Of a stretch of 64,000 nt of DNA, positions 43,258 through 53,420 are shown in pieces; position 1 is the first letter of the stretch, and each line of letters opens with the position of its first letter. The notes beneath the pieces were generated by a model that was not told the origin of the DNA, searched no databases, and worked only from the letters and a program-made list of their open reading frames with translations. A program made the translations under genes and the position numbers. The stretch comes from Pseudoips prasinana. Taxonomy: Eukaryota > Arthropoda > Insecta > Lepidoptera > Nolidae. The stretch spans positions 30,401,934 through 30,465,933 of the forward strand of contig OX621252.1 in the NCBI GenBank assembly GCA_951640165.1, read 5' to 3'.

Positions 43258-43297
43258 ATTTACCGCGGGTAAAACCACGTGGCACAGCATAGTTATC
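43258..43297 (+). mobile_element. Helitron 3' end, truncated
   Basis: TTTACCGCGGGTAAAACCAC then GTGGCACAGCATAG is the hairpin and terminus seen in the full copies, with CTAG altered. Confidence 0.6.
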
Positions 43298-43446
43298 TAT
43301 ATAAGTATGTATTTACAAAAGAAAAGTAGTTTTTATGTAGTAGGTTATCAGTTATCTGGTTTCCATAGTACAAGCTCTGCTTAGTTTGGAATTAGATGGC
43401 CGTGTGTAAATAATGTCCCAAGATGTTATTATTGTATTATTTCAAA
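43298..43446 (+). mobile_element. tRNA-SINE 3' part
   Basis: ATCTATATAAGTATGTATTT...TTATCTGGTTTCCATAGTAC, AAGCTCTGCTTAGTTTG and a (TTATTA) tail. The head is absent. Confidence 0.7.
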
Positions 43447-43767
43447 TCTATACATATAATAAAATTGCAGGAAAGTCAAAACTGTCCATTGAATATTTTT
43501 TTAAAAGGTTACTTGGGGCGCGATCTACAGCCGATATCGAAGCCAAAAATATAGATTTTAGAATTTTTGTCTGTGTGTCTGTTTGTCTGTATGTATGTCC
43601 GGGCTAAACTCAAAACATACTGCATGGATTTACTTTAAAATTTGGATGAATATTACTAAGAGGCCGGTTCAACATATAGGCTACATATTATCACGCTATC
43701 ACTTACGGGGGAGGAGCAGTGATAATTTATAAAATTTAACGCGGGTAAAACCGCGGGGCACAGCTAG
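43447..43767 (+). mobile_element. Non-autonomous Helitron, 321 bp
   Basis: It starts TCTATACATATAATAAAATT after A. The 3' end has the CCGCGG-type hairpin, then GGGGCACAGCTAG followed by T. Contains the phrase TCTGTTTGTCTGTATGTATG. No Rep/helicase. Confidence 0.8.
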
Positions 43768-44070
43768 TAAGTAATAAAAGAAACGAAAAAATAATATTTA
43801 CAATATATATACAAAAGCCTCTGTCTAGAGTAATCTAAAAAGTCATCCTTGGCGACGAAAAAAATTTCGGCACCACTGCCTTCAAGCATCGTAAGTAGAA
43901 TGCTAGCAGCATTGTCACGCTGGATGTCAATGCCTTAACGCTGTGCAAAAATATAACTATGTTTATCCGTTGTCTGGTTGCCGTAAGCGAAAATATAAAG
44001 TTTATAAAAATCCTTTATTTACGGCTTCCTCTTTTAACTTGTCATACCGTGTTTCATTGAAACTGACCTA
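43768..44070. repeat. Segmental duplication block, copy 2
   Basis: Direct repeat of 42918-43255 without the second palindrome arm; about 90% identical by eye. It starts immediately after the Helitron's CTAG. Confidence 0.8.
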
Positions 44071-44330
44071 ATCAGATTACGCATTTATTCCCTCCGGTCC
44101 TTTATATTTTTTAGGATTCGCCGCAACTTAAGTCGTAATAATTTATGCGACCTTTACGTCATGATGATAAATTGAAGGAAATGTTGTAGAGTGGCCGGAA
44201 CTGATACACGGTGATGAAGGTTTGGCTGAATATATTTTATGTAAGCATCTCAATAAATTTTCTTCACAATCGTATGATTTAAACATCTTTACTATTTATA
44301 ATATCGTCTGAGATATATTACTTTATTGAG
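44071..44330. other. Unassigned spacer
   Basis: No feature recognised. Confidence 0.35.
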
Positions 44331-44634
44331 AATTAGCGTGGTTGGCAAATGCTTGCTTTTCACGCAGGAGGTCGTGGGTTCGATTCCTACCCAGGAGATA
44401 GTTGTCTGCATGAACTTGTCCGTTTGTCCTGAGTCTGGGTTTAATTATTTATATAAGTATGTATTTACAAAATAAAAGTAGTATATGTAGTATATCAGTT
44501 ATCTGGTTTCCATATCACAAGCTCTCCTTAGTTTGGAATCAGATGGCCGTGTGTAAATAATGTCCCAAAATGTTATTATTATTGTATAATTTCAAATTAT
44601 TTTATTTAATTGATATAAAATACATTAATCTATA
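44331..44634 (+). mobile_element. tRNA-headed SINE, full length, plus flank
   Basis: Head GCGTGGTTGGCAAATGCTTG with B box GGTTCGATTCC; body ACTTGTCCGTTTGTCCTGAG to GTGTGTAAATAATGTCCC; (ATT)n tail. The 3' flank TTTCAAATTATTTTAT...TACATTAAT is repeated at 45098-45140. Confidence 0.8.
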
Positions 44635-44950
44635 TCTATATACATATAATAAAATCGTAGGAAAGTCAAAACTGTACATTGAATATATTTTAAAAAGGAT
44701 ACTTGGGGCGTGATGTTCAATCGATATCGAAGCCAAAAATATAGTTTTTAGAATTTTTGTCTGTTTATCTGTTTGTCTGTATGTATGTCCGGGCTAAACT
44801 CAAAAAGTACTGTATGGATTTACTTAAAATTTTTCATGAATATTACTAAGAGGTCGGGTCAACATATATGCAACATATTATCACGCTATCACATACGGGC
44901 TGTGATACTTTATAAAATTTACCGCGGGTAAAACCGCGGGGCACAGCTAG
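44635..44950 (+). mobile_element. Non-autonomous Helitron, 316 bp
   Basis: Same family as 43447-43767: TCTATATACATATAATAAAA at the 5' end, CCGCGG hairpin and CACAGCTAG at the 3' end, then T. Confidence 0.8.
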
Positions 44951-45140
44951 TTATCTATATAAGTATGTATTTACAAATGAAAAATAGTGTATGTAGTATA
45001 TCAGTTATCTGGTTTTCATAGCACAAGGTCTGCTTAGTTTGGAATTAGATGGCCGTGTGTAAATAATGTCCCAAGATGTTATTATTATTGTTATTTCAAA
45101 TTATTTTATAAAATTGATATAAAATACATTAATATATTAA
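44951..45140 (+). mobile_element. tRNA-SINE 3' part plus duplicated flank
   Basis: Same sequence as 44440-44634 without the SINE head, directly following a Helitron terminus. The cluster shows a repeated Helitron-SINE order. Confidence 0.7.
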
Positions 45141-45149
45141 TAAATATGT

Positions 45150-45230
45150 ACAAAATAGAGTTCCTCCTGCAGCGGGGTGTGACGCCCTAGGCTGCTGGTG
45201 GTCATATTATTATTATTATTAAACAAGTAA
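45150..45230. repeat. Dispersed repeat shared with 62940-63110
   Basis: GTTCCTCCTGCAGCGGGG then TGACGCCCTAGGC.GC.GGTG with an (ATT)n end. Confidence 0.55.
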
Positions 45231-45399
45231 AATAATATCGTGGGACAACTAACTGTATACCTGGCCTTGTGTCAATGGTACAACCGGAAGGGAAAGATCT
45301 TGTACGTTGCGCATAATTGGTCGACATGTTTTACCACCAATTTTTTCACCATTGTTTCACCAATATCATTCAATAAATCATAATTGACTTAACTAGAGA

Positions 45400-45535
45400 T
45401 AGATATTACCATCATCATCATATCAGCCGAAGACGTCCACTGGTGGAAAAAGGCCTCCCCCAAAGATCTCCGCAAATGCCGGTCTTGCACTATACGCATC
45501 CTGCGACTTACAGCGACCTTCACAAGATCATCGTA
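45400..45535 (-). repeat. RTE 3' end
   Basis: CATCATCATCATATCAGCCG then GAAGACGTCCACTGGTGG..AAGGCCTCCCCCAAAG is the reverse of the RTE C-terminus and its tail repeat. Confidence 0.7.
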
Positions 45536-45639
45536 AGATAGATAATGTCATAAAAACTGGGTTAGACAGAAATACAACGATAATATAATTTGTTTGATTG
45601 CATAGAATTCTCTAATTAACAGGATCACGTATAGCTGTG

Positions 45640-45830
45640 TGGCTGGATCACCACACCATCTCATCCCGTGGGCGGCGTAGAAGTCATCCCAAGAGAAAAT
45701 CTACCAGATCATGTCTGCCAAGCTTGGCATATATGGCACATCTTTCCAAATGATGGACACAACTCTATTGTAGAAATCTTTTGGGAACGCTTTTATCCAG
45801 CAGTGGACATCGTTCGGCTGATTTGATGAA
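45640..45830 (+). repeat. Diverged SINE (17.45-kb family)
   Basis: CACACCATCTCATCCCGTGG, GCGGCGTAGAAGTCATCCCA and TTTTATCCAGCAGTGGACAT are shared with 30488-30765 and 31085-31265. Confidence 0.55.
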
Positions 45831-47029
45831 CAAGATCGCGTAAATTATAATCAAAAATTTCTAAGGTTGATTTGGTAAAATAGTTGGATACAAATACTAC
45901 GGCTTTATTGACCCGGAAAAAGTTGTACTGCCTTAACAATAGAAATAAAATCCGGAATCTCATTTTGGAGTATAAGTTCGTTAAGCATAATAACTCAATC
46001 TAAAAATACAGTTTACTACCGTACCATTATCGCAGAAGGCTTTAATCCTGGCCGAATAGCTTCCTTAAACCTCAAGGATAAGACTAATAGTCTCTAATGG
46101 AACCTTAATGAATCCAATATTAATCCAACTTAAGACCACACCACACGGTACTTAGTGATACCACTACGAAATGCTACGCAGCGTAGCAGCGATACTACGG
46201 TAACGTAGCATATTTTATTAAATGTATGTACCTCCAAAATGTATTGAATTCATACCGATTTTAATCTCAACCTCGCTATGCTTATAGGTGTTTTTAATTC
46301 TCATTTGAATTACATTCACGTACAGAGAACATTTAATATTATACAAGACGCCAAGCTGTAAGCAAGTGATTTAGATACAATTAGCAAAATACTTAGACCT
46401 GGTTACCACTTCTGCCTGTCACTTTTATCTCTATATACGTAAGTAAGTTATAGTACTGTATAAATATGTAAGTTTTAGAACGTTTTTATGTCTAAAATTT
46501 AAAAATAGTTTTAATATTAAAATGTAAACGGAGTATAGAATAAGTGGATATCAATACTAAACTGAAATATATGAGAAATGTAATAAAAGTAGAAATGTGT
46601 GTAAAAGTAATTGTCAAGCATTTTGATTAGCTTCTTTCACTTTGCAAAAAACTGAAACTAAACACCTTATTTTTGCGCGGGATTATAGGTAGAGTAGAAT
46701 GATTGGAGAAGGGGATTGATGCCCCACGTGTTAGATCGTGTGAAAAATCATTAGCTACGTTAAAAGCTTACCATCCATCGGATCGTATATACCTTAACTG
46801 CAGCTTGGTATTACACGTATCGTCTATCACAGCCTTTACAATTAAAAATAAATAAGGCTTTAAAATACAATATCAGCAGAAGCAAGGATTTGTCATGTTT
46901 AAGATAAATCTAAAAACTGTGGAGGCGTTTGTTTTTCCTCCCGTGGCTAATGGATAGAATTAAAATGTCCGAATTTAGAGAGCTTTTTATAACGTTACCA
47001 TTAACATTTGAAAGTGGTTTAAATGGTCG
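45831..47029. other. AT-rich DNA, no gene
   Basis: It contains a small TACG-rich palindromic patch (46162-46210, with GCTACGCAGCGTAGC at 46173-46187) and a fragment, CATTTAATATTATACAAGAC then GCCAAGC (46330-46355), repeated at 57370-57405. Confidence 0.4.
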
Positions 47030-47431
47030 AAATTCGTTGTAAGATGAGATTTATTATTCTATTTGGCAACAGTTCTGTGATATTTTTTTATTCGAGTTTA
47101 TTTGGATGGGAAATTAATAACTTAAGCCCTTATATAAAAAAAAACATGTGGGACTGCCGATAGAAGTGGAATCTATTTTTTACGCTTTCTCTTTCTCATC
47201 TAAATAATGATTTAGATGTACTAGCGTAGAGTATTAGCGTAAAAGAGTAACGAATAATGATTTAGATGACAATTTGAAGCGTAAAAAATAGTTTCCACTT
47301 TAATCGGCAGTACCACGTGGTTTTTCATATAAGGGCTTAAGTTATTAATTTCCCATCCAAATAAACTCGAATAAAAAAAATCACAGAACTGTTGCCAAAT
47401 AGAATAATAAATCTCACCTTACAACGAATTT
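47030..47431. mobile_element. About 402-bp foldback element
   Basis: Outer arms AAATTCGTTGTAAG.TGAGAT... and their complement match for about 165 bp on each side, with occasional mismatches, around a loop of about 70 bp. The arms include CTTAAGCCCTTATATAAAAA and ACTGCCGAT. No coding. The TSD is unclear. Confidence 0.8.
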
Positions 47432-48000
47432 ACAATATGTACATTTACAATAACGTAAAGTGAAAATGACGCGAGTTTCATGGATTTTGTTTATCCAAAA
47501 AGTACACCTAGGTATATAATATATACACAGTATACATGTAGCTCATGGGAAGCGTGACGTGACGATGACGCGAGTTTCATGATTTGTGTTCAACCAAAAA
47601 GTTTTCGCTTAAAGAAGTTTTCACTTCAAAAACATGGAGATATCCACTGCCAGACAAAGGCCTATCCAAAAGTTTCTACAAGAAAAAAAAAATTAATTAA
47701 AATTCGGGATGACCTCTACGCCTCCCACTGGATGTCATGGGTTGGTGATTTCTTTGCCATCAGCCACACAGCAGATACTTAGACGATAGACATTTTGTCT
47801 TTGTCATCCAAATGTCATTCTACAGTTAAGAGAATGAAATAGAACACGTCTCGGGCTAATATGTGTTTCAATGTTGTTTGAAGTTTTGCAGTGTATTTTT
47901 ATGAGGCACTCATAGCTAGTTGCACTCACCTGTCTGCAAGTGTTTGGTGGGGTAAAGCACCTAAGCACGCGGTTATTCTATAGATTGAAGAACGTCAAAG
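47432..48000. other. Low-information DNA with a small RTE-like scrap
   Basis: GGAGATATCCACTGCCAGAC and AAAGGCCTATCC (47636-47670) recall an RTE/SINE tail. CACTGGATGTCATGGG..GGTGATT (47727-47750) recalls the 17.45-kb SINE family. No gene. Confidence 0.35.
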
Positions 48001-48004
48001 TTAT

Positions 48005-48140
48005 GTAATTTATTAATATGTCCGTGCTTCAGCGGGGAAGTTAAGCTGTCGGTCCCGGTTGCTGTTGTTAGAGAACAGTTGTCGAGCCACGTGAGAAGCC
48101 TACATGGCGGTCCTCCCAAGCACGGAGGTGCTCATAAATT
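48005..48140. mobile_element. 5S-SINE fragments in inverted arrangement
   Basis: GTTAAGCTGTCGGTCCCGG...GTCGAGCCACG is a plus body. It is followed by CTCCCAAGCACGGAGGTGCT and CATAAATTTACCCACTTTG, a minus piece of the same body. This is a rearranged copy. Confidence 0.6.
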
Positions 48141-48149
48141 TACCCACTT

Positions 48150-48420
48150 TGATGACTTAATATTTTTTTATGATAGGGACAATGTCACACAGATCATCCT
48201 AGCCCCAAACTAAGCAAAGCTTGTACTATGGGTACCAGGTGACGATATACATACTATAATATTACAATACGATAGATAAATACTTAAATACATGGAAAAC
48301 ATCCATGACTCAGAAACAAATATTCGTGCTCATCACACAAATATTTGCACTTACCGGGATTCGAACCCAGGACCAACAGGTTCGTAGGCAGGAGCACTAC
48401 AAACTAGGCTACGGTGACCG
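48150..48420 (-). mobile_element. tRNA-headed SINE, near full length
   Basis: Reversed, the head has GTAGCCTAGTTTGTAGTGCT and GGTTCGAATCCCGG, followed by AATATTTGTGTGATGAGCAC and the TACAAGCTTTGCTTAGTTTG body. It is the closest match to 30815-31078. Confidence 0.8.
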
Positions 48421-48436
48421 TCAATAACACGTAAAC

Positions 48437-48762
48437 TGGCGATTTTCCACAGATGGACCTATCGGTTGAACGTGTGCCTAGATTCTTTACTTTGCCAATC
48501 ACTTATTGCGTGGGCAGTGGTTACCCTAGTGTCAGAGTGGTGCAAGCCGCCCAGTAGGCCTCTGACATGGGTTATCGACTGTTGTCTAAAGACTACAATC
48601 GGGACCGAAGCTTAACTTGCCCGCCGAAGCACGGAGATGCTCAGAAATTAACCCACTTTGGCGCTTACCCATCTATAGACTGACCCTGTGCAAGGTCCTT
48701 AACCTCGCTGATCACTTACTGGCTGGTGACAGCATCTGTGAGCGCCTCTCATAACAGAACTT
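48437..48762 (-). mobile_element. 5S-rRNA-derived SINE with 14-bp TSD
   Basis: AATAACACGTAAAC flanks it at 48423-48436 and 48763-48776. Reversed, it has GTGATCAGCGAGGTTAAG.. and CTATAGATGGGTAAGCGCC (5S-like boxes), then CTCCGTGCTTCGGCGGGCAA. It carries a longer 3' extension than the other copies. Confidence 0.8.
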
Positions 48763-48776
48763 AATAACACGTAAAC

Positions 48777-49213
48777 ATCCCAAAAACCAACGGCCATCAA
48801 ACCACCGATTGAGTTATCCGGAACGATTAATATCAATAAGCATGTACACATGAGCGGAAGCGGCGCTAACCGAATGATTAATGCTCGTGTCAATAATGTA
48901 CACACCGCCTTATGTGCAGGGGCCTTATACTCATTGCTAATAGCGACGTTGTTTTAACTTCTCTTTTAATTATAGAGCAACCAAAAGTTGTCCATCTTTC
49001 CGTTGAATCTATGGTGCGTACAAAAACTCATGTGATATTTATATGTGACCACTAAGTATACTATAAGTGCTACTATATTGATTAGTAAAGTTTAGACAAT
49101 GGCTAGCAATAGCAGCCTAGTGATAATTTATTAGGACATAACTGCTACTTTTCGACTTATAAACATATTATGTCGAAAAGTAGCTATTTGCATTAAATAC
49201 TCCAACCGATTTA
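48777..49213. other. AT-rich DNA, no gene
   Basis: A small inverted pair (CTACTTTTCGACTTATAAAC..TGTCGAAAAGTAG) lies at about 49144-49183. Confidence 0.4.
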
Positions 49214-49224
49214 ATTAAATTATT

Positions 49225-49447
49225 CGCTTATAGCTAGATGCTCTCACCGGTCCGTAAGCGTTCGGCGAGGTTAAGCAACTAGGCTCGCGGTCAGTCCATA
49301 GATGGGTGACCACCAAAGTGGTTTAATTTCTAAGCGTCTGCGTTTTTCGGAGGGCACGATAAGCTGTCGGTCTCTATTGGTCATAAGGCAACAGTCGTTA
49401 AGCCATGTCAGAGGCCTACTGGCGACTTGAACAACAAGTAAGTAAGT
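49225..49447 (+). mobile_element. 5S-rRNA-derived SINE with 11-bp TSD
   Basis: ATTAAATTATT flanks it at 49214-49224 and 49448-49458. Promoter-like blocks are GGCGAGGTTAAGCAACTAGG and CCATAGATGGGTGACC, followed by the CGTTTTTCGGAGGGCACG body and a GTAAGTAAGT tail. Confidence 0.85.
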
Positions 49448-49822
49448 ATTAAATTATTTCTTTTCATAAATACTGTTATACGGATTTTGAGTCTGAAATA
49501 AAGCAATATCATTATTATTATTATTAAATACCAGGTGATTTGTCTTAAGTTACTCCAAACTTCACTTTTATGATTTTTCAGTGTCTTTGTTATAATATAA
49601 TATGTTCACTCTCGCCAGACGTGGAAATGTCCTCCATTTAACTTGGTTGAATGGGCGTCAACCACTGTCCGTTTTGCTAGATTATATGTAACGCTCGGAA
49701 CACAAGGTGGCTTGTGTGATCAATTAACTGTGGTGATTTTGCCGATCCGGTATAAACAAAGCTTTCTATAAGAAGCGAGCTTATACCTTTCTTAAAATCC
49801 GGAAGAAAATGTGTGTTTGTAA

Positions 49823-49848
49823 CTCTCTCTCTCTCTCTCTCTCTCTCT
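49823..49848. repeat. (CT)13 microsatellite
   Basis: An uninterrupted CT run. Confidence 0.95.
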
Positions 49849-50030
49849 TGCCCAATAGTTGTTACTTGATTGGAGGGCTGATATTAAAAATCACAAATGC
49901 AATCAGTAAAATCACAAAAACAAGAATTTTAAAGTCTGCTAATTTAATTGTATATTAATTAGGCTTATCACTATGTAAACGGATGAAAAAAAATGTTTTG
50001 GGTTTATTACGCTTATTTTACATCAAAGTA

Positions 50031-50163
50031 CAGACGCCAGCACATCCACCTACCCCAATCTGTCAAATTCCTTTTTTAGATTTTAACCTTTATCATATAA
50101 GCATAAGGTTCACTTTCAATTGGAGAAATGACAGATTGGGGTAGCTTGATGTGCTGGCGTATG
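50031..50163. mobile_element. MITE, copy A (133 bp)
   Basis: Terminal inverted repeats of about 33 bp begin CAGACGCCAGCACATCCACC and include TACCCCAATCTGT. The internal AT-rich core matches copy B at 51221-51355 in the opposite orientation. No coding; the TSD was not resolved. Confidence 0.8.
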
Positions 50164-50506
50164 TGCAAAAGAGTATTACCATGTTATCTCATGTTACTAT
50201 GTTATGAAAGCATTTCAACTTTCCTTATATTACGACGTTCCATTTTACACAGTGCTATTTGACTTTATTCAACTATTTCTCCTTTTGTTCAGTATTGAAG
50301 GAAACAACTAGATTTATTCAGCACTTGAGAATTAACCTACATCACTTTGTACTTGTCAAACTCACAATGTAAAACTAAAGTCTAATACAATATTAAAGAA
50401 GCGAAGTTTTAAGCTTATTCTGTCTGTGTGGTCTGTCTTGTCACATAAAATTGTTGAGAATTTCTTAAATAAATGACTCGTTATTTTGGTACAAAATATT
50501 AAATAA

Positions 50507-50625
50507 AAATTCACGTAGACTTTAAAAAAGCGCTTGTAAATAGTCAGAACATGTTTGTAGTAATATATTTATACATTATTATGTCTAGTTACATAGATAT
50601 TTAGGTACACGGATTGTATGAAAAC
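50507..50625 (+). repeat. Dispersed repeat (retroelement tail)
   Basis: AAATTCACGTAGACTTTAAA, AAAGCGCTTGTAAATAGTCA and GAACATGTTTGTAGT recur at 55725-55840 and 40298-40340. Confidence 0.6.
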
Positions 50626-50656
50626 ATTTATAAAATGTATTTTATAATAGCAATGA

Positions 50657-50915
50657 GGCGCTCATAGCTAGATGCTCTCACCGGTTCGTGGGTGATCGGC
50701 GAGGTTAAGCAACTAGGCTCGCGGTCAATTCATAGATGTGTGAACGCCAAAGTGGTTTAATTCCTGAGCGTCTCCGTGCTACGGAGGGCCCGTTAAGTTG
50801 ACGGTCCCGGTTGTAGTCATTAGACAACAGTCGTTAAGCCATGTCAGAGGCCTACTGGGTGGCTTGAACAACTCTGACACTAGGGTAACCACTGCCCATA
50901 CGATAAGTAAGTAAG
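50657..50915 (+). mobile_element. 5S-rRNA-derived SINE with 14-bp TSD
   Basis: TATAATA(G/A)CAATGA flanks it at 50643-50656 and 50916-50929, one mismatch. The 5S-like blocks GATCGGCGAGGTTAAGCAAC and CATAGATGTGTGAACGC are followed by a complete body and GTAAGTAAG tail. Confidence 0.85.
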
Positions 50916-51004
50916 TATAATAACAATGATATTTAGCTAGCTTGTATTGTTGTAGCTAGGTTATTGCCAAAAATTAATAATAAAAAAGTAACTTCTATGA
51001 CATA

Positions 51005-51155
51005 GATCTGACACCCTTCAATGTGGACCGACGATCTTGCAAGGGTCGCGGGAATCCGCTGGATAAGGGAAGCACAAGACCATTGCGGAGATCCTTGGGG
51101 GAGTCCTTGGTCCAGCAGTAGGCGTCTTTCGGCCGATTTGATGATGATGATGATA
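51005..51155 (+). pseudogene. RTE C-terminus and tail
   Basis: The W-T-D-D-L-A-R-V-A-G-I-R-W block and the SFGRFDDDD end are decipherable with indels, followed by (TGATGA)n. Confidence 0.65.
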
Positions 51156-51159
51156 TTTT

Positions 51160-51390
51160 TTTTTATTACATAACATTATTCACATACGGCCATTTGATCC
51201 CAAACTAAGCAGAGCTTGTACAGACGCCAGCACATCAAGCTACCCCAATCTGTTAAATTTCCCTAATTGAAAGTGAACCTTATGCTTATGCGATAAAGTT
51301 GAAAATCTATAAAAGAAATTTGACAGATTGGGGTAGCTGGATGTGCTGGTGTCTGAGCTATGGAAACCAGATAACTGTTAAACTTAATTT
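51160..51390 (-). mobile_element. tRNA-SINE 3' part interrupted by a MITE
   Basis: CATACGGCCATTTGATCCCA and AACTAAGCAGAGCTTGTA lie before the MITE, and TATGGAAACCAGATAACTG after it. The SINE body is continuous when the MITE is removed. Confidence 0.75.
51221..51355. mobile_element. MITE, copy B (135 bp), inside the SINE
   Basis: Ends CAGACGCCAGCACATCAAGC and ...GATGTGCTGGTGTCTG. It belongs to the same family as copy A at 50031-50163. Confidence 0.85.
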
Positions 51391-51759
51391 GTAACTAAAT
51401 TCGAGACGCTGACAATTGCCAAACATAGAAAGCTTTAACCTAAAGTTTAATTTAAGCGGCAATCACATGAGGGTACCCTTATGGGGTTCAAGCCGCAGCT
51501 GAGGGGGTTGCTGAGATGAAAACATTTACAACGAGGATTCATTTACTCGTCGGCCCCTGAATGATGGCACAGAGTTCAGGGGCCGACGAGGATTACTAGC
51601 CAGCCAGCGAGGATACTAACCTAGATAACTCCAATTTTTTCTCAATAGGAAAATACGAAACCTAAATTTGGTTAATTCGTTTTATTAGTAGCATCAGTCA
51701 CGGCCATAGGGATTCTTTTCAAACAATTAATGGCAAAATATTCTTCTCCTTTTGCAACA
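51391..51759. other. DNA with a strong GC hairpin
   Basis: 51546-51561 and 51575-51590 (CTCGTCGGCCCCTGAA and complement) form a perfect 16-bp stem with a 13-nt loop. The rest is unassigned. Confidence 0.6.
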
Positions 51760-52230
51760 AAAACTTTATCATCATCATATCAGCCGAAAGACGTCCACGG
51801 CTTGACAAAGGCTTCCCCCAAAGATCCCCACAATTGCCGGTCTTGCGCTATTCACATCCAGCGGTTTCCAGTGACAAGATCATCAGACCATCTTGTGGGC
51901 GGCCTGCCCAGGCTGCGTCTTCCGGTTCATAGTAGCCACTCGAGAACCTTTCTGCCCCAACGGCCGTCGGTTCTACGAGCTATATGCCCCGCCCACTGCC
52001 ACTTCAGTTTTGCAATTCTTCGGGCTATGTCAGTGACTTTGGTTTGACTCTCTTTTGCTTTTTGGGTGACCTTGAGCCTCCTTATAAGACCCATAGTGAG
52101 CTACCACGTCTCTGTTCCGTAAGTCATCACTGGCAACACACACTGGTCGAAGACTTTCGACTTTAGACACTGCGGTATTTTAGACGAGACATCAACAACT
52201 TGTAGTCCATTAATTTCCTCTACGACCATA
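51760..52230 (-). pseudogene. RTE ORF2 C-terminus, longest copy
   Basis: Reversed, it gives a coding remnant KLKWQWAGHIARR, then WGRKVLEW, RRSLGRPPTRWSDDLV and the LGEAF...WTSFG end with the (TGATGA) tail at about 51770. Stops and short deletions make it dead. It continues further 5' (to about 52230) than the other tails. Confidence 0.75.
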
Positions 52231-52785
52231 AGTCCATTGGCAAGTCACTTTGTATCGCTTTATCACCGTTATTCAAGTATTTCTCCCCCGTTTCCGTTTG
52301 AACATAATATTAAATAAGCTAGTAGGTACCTCTCACAATGATGTCGTGTTCACAAAATTTCATTTCGGTATATTAAACTATTTTAATACAGGAAACCAAC
52401 ACCAATTATTCTAATTGAACGTTATGGTTTCCGTTAAATTATATTTTAAAATGTCATCCGTGCGCGGTTTTGGCTCAAATGAAAATGGAAAAATATTTCA
52501 GGTCACATATTCAGTAAGTATTTATAAACCTTCCGTGTTTTGAAGACGGTTAAACAATTCAACAAGGACAACTGTGTTTACACCCTAAGAAAACATTTGA
52601 TTTATTTACTGCACAATAAGAACTCAGTATGTAAATAAAATATAATTATGTTAAAAATCTTTGATCCTGTCGGAGGAATGTATATAGGTAATAAAAAAAA
52701 AAGCTTTGCAGAATCGACTATGACTTTCTTTTTAAAATTGTCTTTTTCTAACAGAACTATTTTTAAACAGAAAGAATAATAATAA
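52231..52785. other. AT-rich DNA, no gene
   Basis: Nothing recognised. Confidence 0.4.
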
Positions 52786-53030
52786 TAATACCCTGAGACA
52801 TTGTTCACACACGGTCATCTGATCCCAAACTAAGCAGAGCTTGTACTATGGAAACCAGATAACTTTTATACTACATATATTAACATACTTATATAGATAA
52901 TTTACACCCAGACTCAGGACAAACAGACATGCTCATGCACACAAATATTTGTCCCGGGTGGGAATCGAACCCACGACCTCCGGCGTGAAAGGCAGTGTAT
53001 CTACCGACCACGCCAACAGACAACGGACAA
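52786..53030 (-). mobile_element. tRNA-headed SINE, full length
   Basis: An (AAT)n tail at the left, body CACGGTCATCTGATCCCAAA..AAGCAGAGCTTGTACTATGG, then GTCCCGGGTGGGAATCGAAC (reversed B box) and GACCACGCCAACAGAC (reversed A box). Near-identical sister at 59964-60234. Confidence 0.85.
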
Positions 53031-53087
53031 GAAGAGAAAGCATTTCTCATTAAATAAAAAAAATACATTTACATTACAATGGATCAA

Positions 53088-53225
53088 TTTTGACTGCACT
53101 TGTGACTCAGTGATTAAAGTAGCCGCCTCGTTACTTTCTCAGTGGCCTCGTATGTCAAGTTTGATCCCTGGACAGGACAACTATTTGTGTGACCCAATAA
53201 TGTTTGTTCCGTTAACTCACCTGCG
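53088..53225 (+). mobile_element. tRNA-headed SINE, degraded
   Basis: TTGACTGCACTTGTGACTCA..GTTTGATCC head, then AACTATTTGTGTGACCCAAT body. Same head family as 9533. Confidence 0.6.
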
Positions 53226-53245
53226 AGATAGGCATTTATTAATTA

Positions 53246-53420
53246 CTAGCTGTGCCCCGCAGTTTTATCCACTTTAAAGTTTATAAATTATAACCTATGT
53301 GTTAATCCAGAGTGTCAGCTAACTCCACACCAATTTTCATTTAAATCGCTCCAGCCGTTTAGACTTGAAGAAGTAACAAACATACACACTCACACATTCA
53401 CACACTTTCGCCTTTATAAT
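53246..53420 (-). mobile_element. Short Helitron
   Basis: Reversed, the 3' end is GGGGCACAGCTAG followed by T; the 5' side has AATATTATAAAGGCGAAAG. ACAAACATACACACTCACAC lies inside. Similar to 29566-29705. Confidence 0.6.

Noticed and set aside
50657..50800. True 5S rRNA gene
   Set aside because: Only promoter-region blocks resemble 5S; the ends do not pair, and it has a SINE tail and TSD.
51730..52166. Plus-strand frames of 105 and 60 codons
   Set aside because: They lie opposite the RTE C-terminus, which reads on the minus strand.
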